From Burkholderiales bacterium UBA4657 (GTDB lineage: Bacteria > Pseudomonadota > Gammaproteobacteria > Burkholderiales > Burkholderiaceae_E): a DNA stretch of 34,952 nucleotides. Of the stretch, positions 32,610-34,952 are shown piece by piece (positions within the stretch are counted from its first letter, which is position 1; every line of letters begins with the position of its first letter). Location of the stretch: assembly GCA_002405475.1 (NCBI GenBank), contig DHLX01000017.1:1-34952 (forward strand), given 5' to 3'. The notes under the pieces were generated by a model. The model did no database searches. It was given only the letters and a program-made list of their open reading frames with translations, and had not been told where the DNA came from. A program made the translations under genes and the position numbers.

Positions 32610-34265
32610 ATGTTGAAGCGTGTGATCTGTAGTGCGTTGGTTTTTTTTCTGGTGTTTACCCAGTTCAGTCTGTCGGTGGCGCAAGCTTCGACGCTGGTTC
32701 CGGACGGCTGGCGCGTACAACCTGTCTTTATGGACACCAGCATTCTGGTGCCTGATGATAACTGGACTATCGCTGCGCGCATGACCCAGACCGGCGACTG
32801 GCTGATGTCCGGGGACGACGAAGATTCCTGGGAAGCCTGGGCCAAGTTCGGGCGTGAAGATGCCGCCATTCTGGGCTTGAACAGCAACCAGATCTCGGAT
32901 ATGCGCATCATGCCTGGCACCACCGCGCCGTATGTCTTTGCACGTCACGATGTCATCAACAACACCGCCCGTATCTTCATCATGCGCACGATCAGGAACG
33001 CCCAGAATGAAGTGATGCTCATCCGTACCAGTTTCACCCCCTGCCATGGCGAACACTACTCGGCCATGTCGGCATACAGCACCGAAACGCGCAAGATCAT
33101 GAGCCAGGAAGGCTACAACCCGCTGGCGGCCTATTCGACGGACCCGCGTGTGAGCGCCATGAGCGCTCGTACCATCTGCGGTACAGATTCTGCCCCGGAG
33201 TTTGTCAACATCTCGGCCGCCGGTCTGGAAGTGGCGGTTGGTCTGGCCATGCGGCGCTATAACGCTGGCATGGGCTTGATAGCCAGCTACAGTCTGCACA
33301 CCACCCAGCGCGAATGGACTACCGGGAATGCGTTCAGGAAGACCAAGCACGTCGAAGTCAATTACTATCCCGATCCGGTCTGGCGGCTGGCCTTGCCCTT
33401 GGGCGCGTATCAACCCGCCATGTCGGGCTGGGATTCGACCCTGCGCTGGGCGCAACTAGCTATTTGCGCCAATGGCGAGAACCCGGATGCCGATGGCAAT
33501 TGCGCGACGATGGTGGTCAAGAGCGGGATTGTGGTGGATCGCATGGAAGGCGGGGTCTTTACCAGCCGCGATATGAGTGATCTGGTACACCGCTATTACC
33601 AGAGCAAAAAAGGCTGGACGATGTTTTCTATGCTGCTGCTGGGCGCGTTTCTCGGTGCCGGCCTGGGGGCGCTGGGGTTTCAGAGTGGGCTGACGTTCGG
33701 TGCGGGCACAACAACTCTAGGCTCCGCCGCCCTCACCGGCGCGGCCTGGGGTGCGGGTCTGAACCTGGCCATAGGCGGCTTCTCGTCGGGCAGTTTCAAC
33801 CTGAGCCAGACCCAGAACTTCATGCAGTCTACCTATGAACTCGATCTGGAGCGTCCGACCATCGGCCAGACACCGTATTACAACCCGCTGATAGATAACG
33901 CCAATCAAAACTATCAGGTCGGCCAAACCAACCAGGCACCGTCGCCAGTTGATAGCCGTGCCGACCAGAGCATTGCAGTGCAGAAGCTGCGCGACCGTAC
34001 GCATGCCGAGTGGGATTCGGGCAATAACGCCGACCGGCGCTTGCTGGTGGGGAATTGTCCGTCCCACCTGAGCCGGTCTGACTGTGAAGCGGCGGGGCTG
34101 GACGCGGGGATTGGACAACGCGCCGATGATTTTAGGCAGGGCAACGGCAATGCCTTGTCGCACCGCGTGGCGCGCTGCAAGCGCACGACCACGACCGATG
34201 CCCAGTTACGTCAGTGTGTGGCCTTTGTCATGACCGACGAGGCCAAACGCAAGCCGGCACCTTAA
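32610..34265 (+). CDS. Unrecognised 551-aa exported protein with a glycine-rich membrane region
   Basis: I recognise no family. A clear signal peptide (MLKRVICSALVFFLVFTQFSLSVAQA) is followed by an exported domain (about 27-330) with six cysteines, including FTPCHGEHY and AICANGENPD. A Gly/Ala-rich hydrophobic region (about 337-395, with LLLGAFLGAGLGALGF) follows, then a polar C-terminal part with four cysteines (NCPSHLSRSDC, CKRTTTTDAQLRQC). I chose ATG 32610, with GGGGAGG before it; the earlier in-frame ATG at 32526 would put 28 polar residues before the signal. Its GC-richer codon use differs from the AT-richer virB genes. Likely an envelope factor of the conjugative element, possibly in mating-pair formation, by context only. 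Confidence 0.7.
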   Translation: MLKRVICSALVFFLVFTQFSLSVAQASTLVPDGWRVQPVFMDTSILVPDDNWTIAARMTQTGDWLMSGDDEDSWEAWAKFGREDAAILGLNSNQISDMRIMPGTTAPYVFARHDVINNTARIFIMRTIRNAQNEVMLIRTSFTPCHGEHYSAMSAYSTETRKIMSQEGYNPLAAYSTDPRVSAMSARTICGTDSAPEFVNISAAGLEVAVGLAMRRYNAGMGLIASYSLHTTQREWTTGNAFRKTKHVEVNYYPDPVWRLALPLGAYQPAMSGWDSTLRWAQLAICANGENPDADGNCATMVVKSGIVVDRMEGGVFTSRDMSDLVHRYYQSKKGWTMFSMLLLGAFLGAGLGALGFQSGLTFGAGTTTLGSAALTGAAWGAGLNLAIGGFSSGSFNLSQTQNFMQSTYELDLERPTIGQTPYYNPLIDNANQNYQVGQTNQAPSPVDSRADQSIAVQKLRDRTHAEWDSGNNADRRLLVGNCPSHLSRSDCEAAGLDAGIGQRADDFRQGNGNALSHRVARCKRTTTTDAQLRQCVAFVMTDEAKRKPAP

Positions 34266-34283
34266 GCGCACCAACCACACCGT

Positions 34284-34312
34284 AAAAGCCGCCGCTAGTC
34301 GCGGCAGCTTTT
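34284..34312. terminator. Bidirectional terminator between convergent genes
   Basis: AAAAGC-c-GCCGC pairs with GCGGC-a-GCTTTT (34284-34295 with 34301-34312), 11 pairs and one mismatch around a 5-nt loop. It has A's on the left and T's on the right, so it can stop transcripts from both sides. The stop codon of the minus-strand gene (34295) lies inside it. Confidence 0.8.
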
Positions 34313-34952
34313 GGTGAAACCGGGACAACGATCGCGTCCATGCCCCGGCAACGGGCGTCCGGTCTGCGGGTCGATGATGGCACCGTTGGCAATGACCTCA
34401 TTAGTGCTGTAATCCATCAAGCGCCCGGTCTGTTTGTCGTACAGGCCATACACGTACTGACGTTTGCACTCGTTGTCACCGGACGGGCACAAGACCTTGA
34501 GTACCACCGCGCCCATCCATTTGTCGGCGCGGTAGGCGGCGAGGCGTTCAATGGTGCCTCTGCCACCTTGTTCGGAATACTGTAAATCAGCACGACGTGT
34601 ATCAACCAGCACCAGGTCGCCAGCACGCACTTTCTTGACAGCATCGTCCGGGCTTTGGATAAATTCAATAGCAAGATTTGTCCAGAGGCTATCATTAATG
34701 ACAATGCCACCCCAGTAGAAATCTCGCTCAAACTCGTCGGCATCTTTAACGAACGTAAAGCCAGCGTTCTTAAAATTTCGCACCGAGTTGCCAATACTAA
34801 CTTTAGTAAACAAGAAACTGTCCTGGGTACGAATCACCTCATGCACGGCGATTTTGTTACCATAACCATGCGTGGTGACTCCCGCCTCAAGAATCTGCTG
34901 CAAACCGGGAACATTAACCCCGGCAGGCCCCGTCGCACAGCCACTGAGCCAG
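34295..34952 (-). CDS. Unrecognised lipoprotein, partial at right edge
   Basis: The frame is open to the window edge. Reading the minus strand from 34952 gives WLSGCATGPAGVNVPG before LQQILEAG. LSGC is a lipobox, with the acylated cysteine at 34939-34937. The gene therefore starts just beyond the window and any internal start (such as TTG 34903) is wrong. The mature part of about 214 aa is soluble with a YWGGIVINDSLWTNLAIEF block and C-terminal cysteine pairs (LCPSGDNEC, RCPGFTKSC). I see no known family. It converges on the exported protein at 32610 and should act at the inner face of the outer membrane. Confidence 0.75.
   Translation of the reverse strand, partial: WLSGCATGPAGVNVPGLQQILEAGVTTHGYGNKIAVHEVIRTQDSFLFTKVSIGNSVRNFKNAGFTFVKDADEFERDFYWGGIVINDSLWTNLAIEFIQSPDDAVKKVRAGDLVLVDTRRADLQYSEQGGRGTIERLAAYRADKWMGAVVLKVLCPSGDNECKRQYVYGLYDKQTGRLMDYSTNEVIANGAIIDPQTGRPLPGHGRDRCPGFTKSCRD

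Noticed and set aside
32589..33455. 288-aa minus-strand frame opposite the 32610 gene
   Set aside because: Composition is of a shadow frame; the plus-strand frame has a signal peptide, a ribosome site and a terminator.

Overview
The window is one long conjugation locus with the end of a ribonucleotide reductase gene (nrdA) at its left edge. The nrdA end, the absence of introns and the dense same-strand operon indicate a Gram-negative bacterium. The style of NrdA and of the Trb/VirB proteins suggests a beta- or related proteobacterium, but that is inference. No rRNA, tRNA, integrase or replication gene is visible, so the sequence does not decide between an integrative conjugative element and a plasmid.

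Layout. 1-1330: 3' part of nrdA and its terminator. 1332-2645 (minus): an unrecognised protein with a C-terminal cysteine motif, possibly a distant FlhC-type regulator. 2646-2799: divergent control region with a perfect palindrome. 2800-7056: DNA-processing and coupling genes, namely a MobH/TraI_2-like protein that has lost its HD residues, a TraD/VirD4 coupling ATPase, an unknown protein and a DUF4400-like membrane protein. 7119-17112: a VirB/Trb-type secretion system in the order VirB11, VirB2, VirB3-VirB4 fusion, VirB5/TrbJ, VirB6/TrbL, VirB8, VirB9, VirB10, lytic transglycosylase. 17109-31362: a type IVb pilus set in the order VirB9/TcpQ chimera, PilN secretin, PilO, PilO-fold protein, PilQ ATPase, PilR platform, major pilin, GspK-like minor pilin, PilT, second minor pilin, PilP. 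31363-32453: a separate unit of three small envelope-type genes, two of them preceded by a duplicated pseudoknot-like leader. 32610-34265 and 34295-34952 (minus): two convergent unknown exported proteins sharing a bidirectional terminator.

The genes from 2800 to 31362 are on one strand, mostly with overlapping stop and start codons, so the secretion channel and the pilus are probably made together. The pilus would capture or hold the recipient (PilQ extends, PilT retracts), the VirB channel would pass DNA, and TraD would feed it. The chimera at 17109 joins a VirB9 C-terminal-like domain to a TcpQ-like secretin-partner domain and may physically link the two machines.

An IscB (OMEGA) element with its upstream omega-RNA region and terminal hairpins (about 21113-22816) sits inside the pilus operon. 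It supplies the stop codon of the gene on its left, and its own stop codon overlaps the start of the gene on its right, so the operon may have stayed functional.

The observations most worth following are the duplicated leader RNA, in which two copies keep the same pseudoknot by compensatory base changes, the IscB insertion, and the VirB9-TcpQ chimera.
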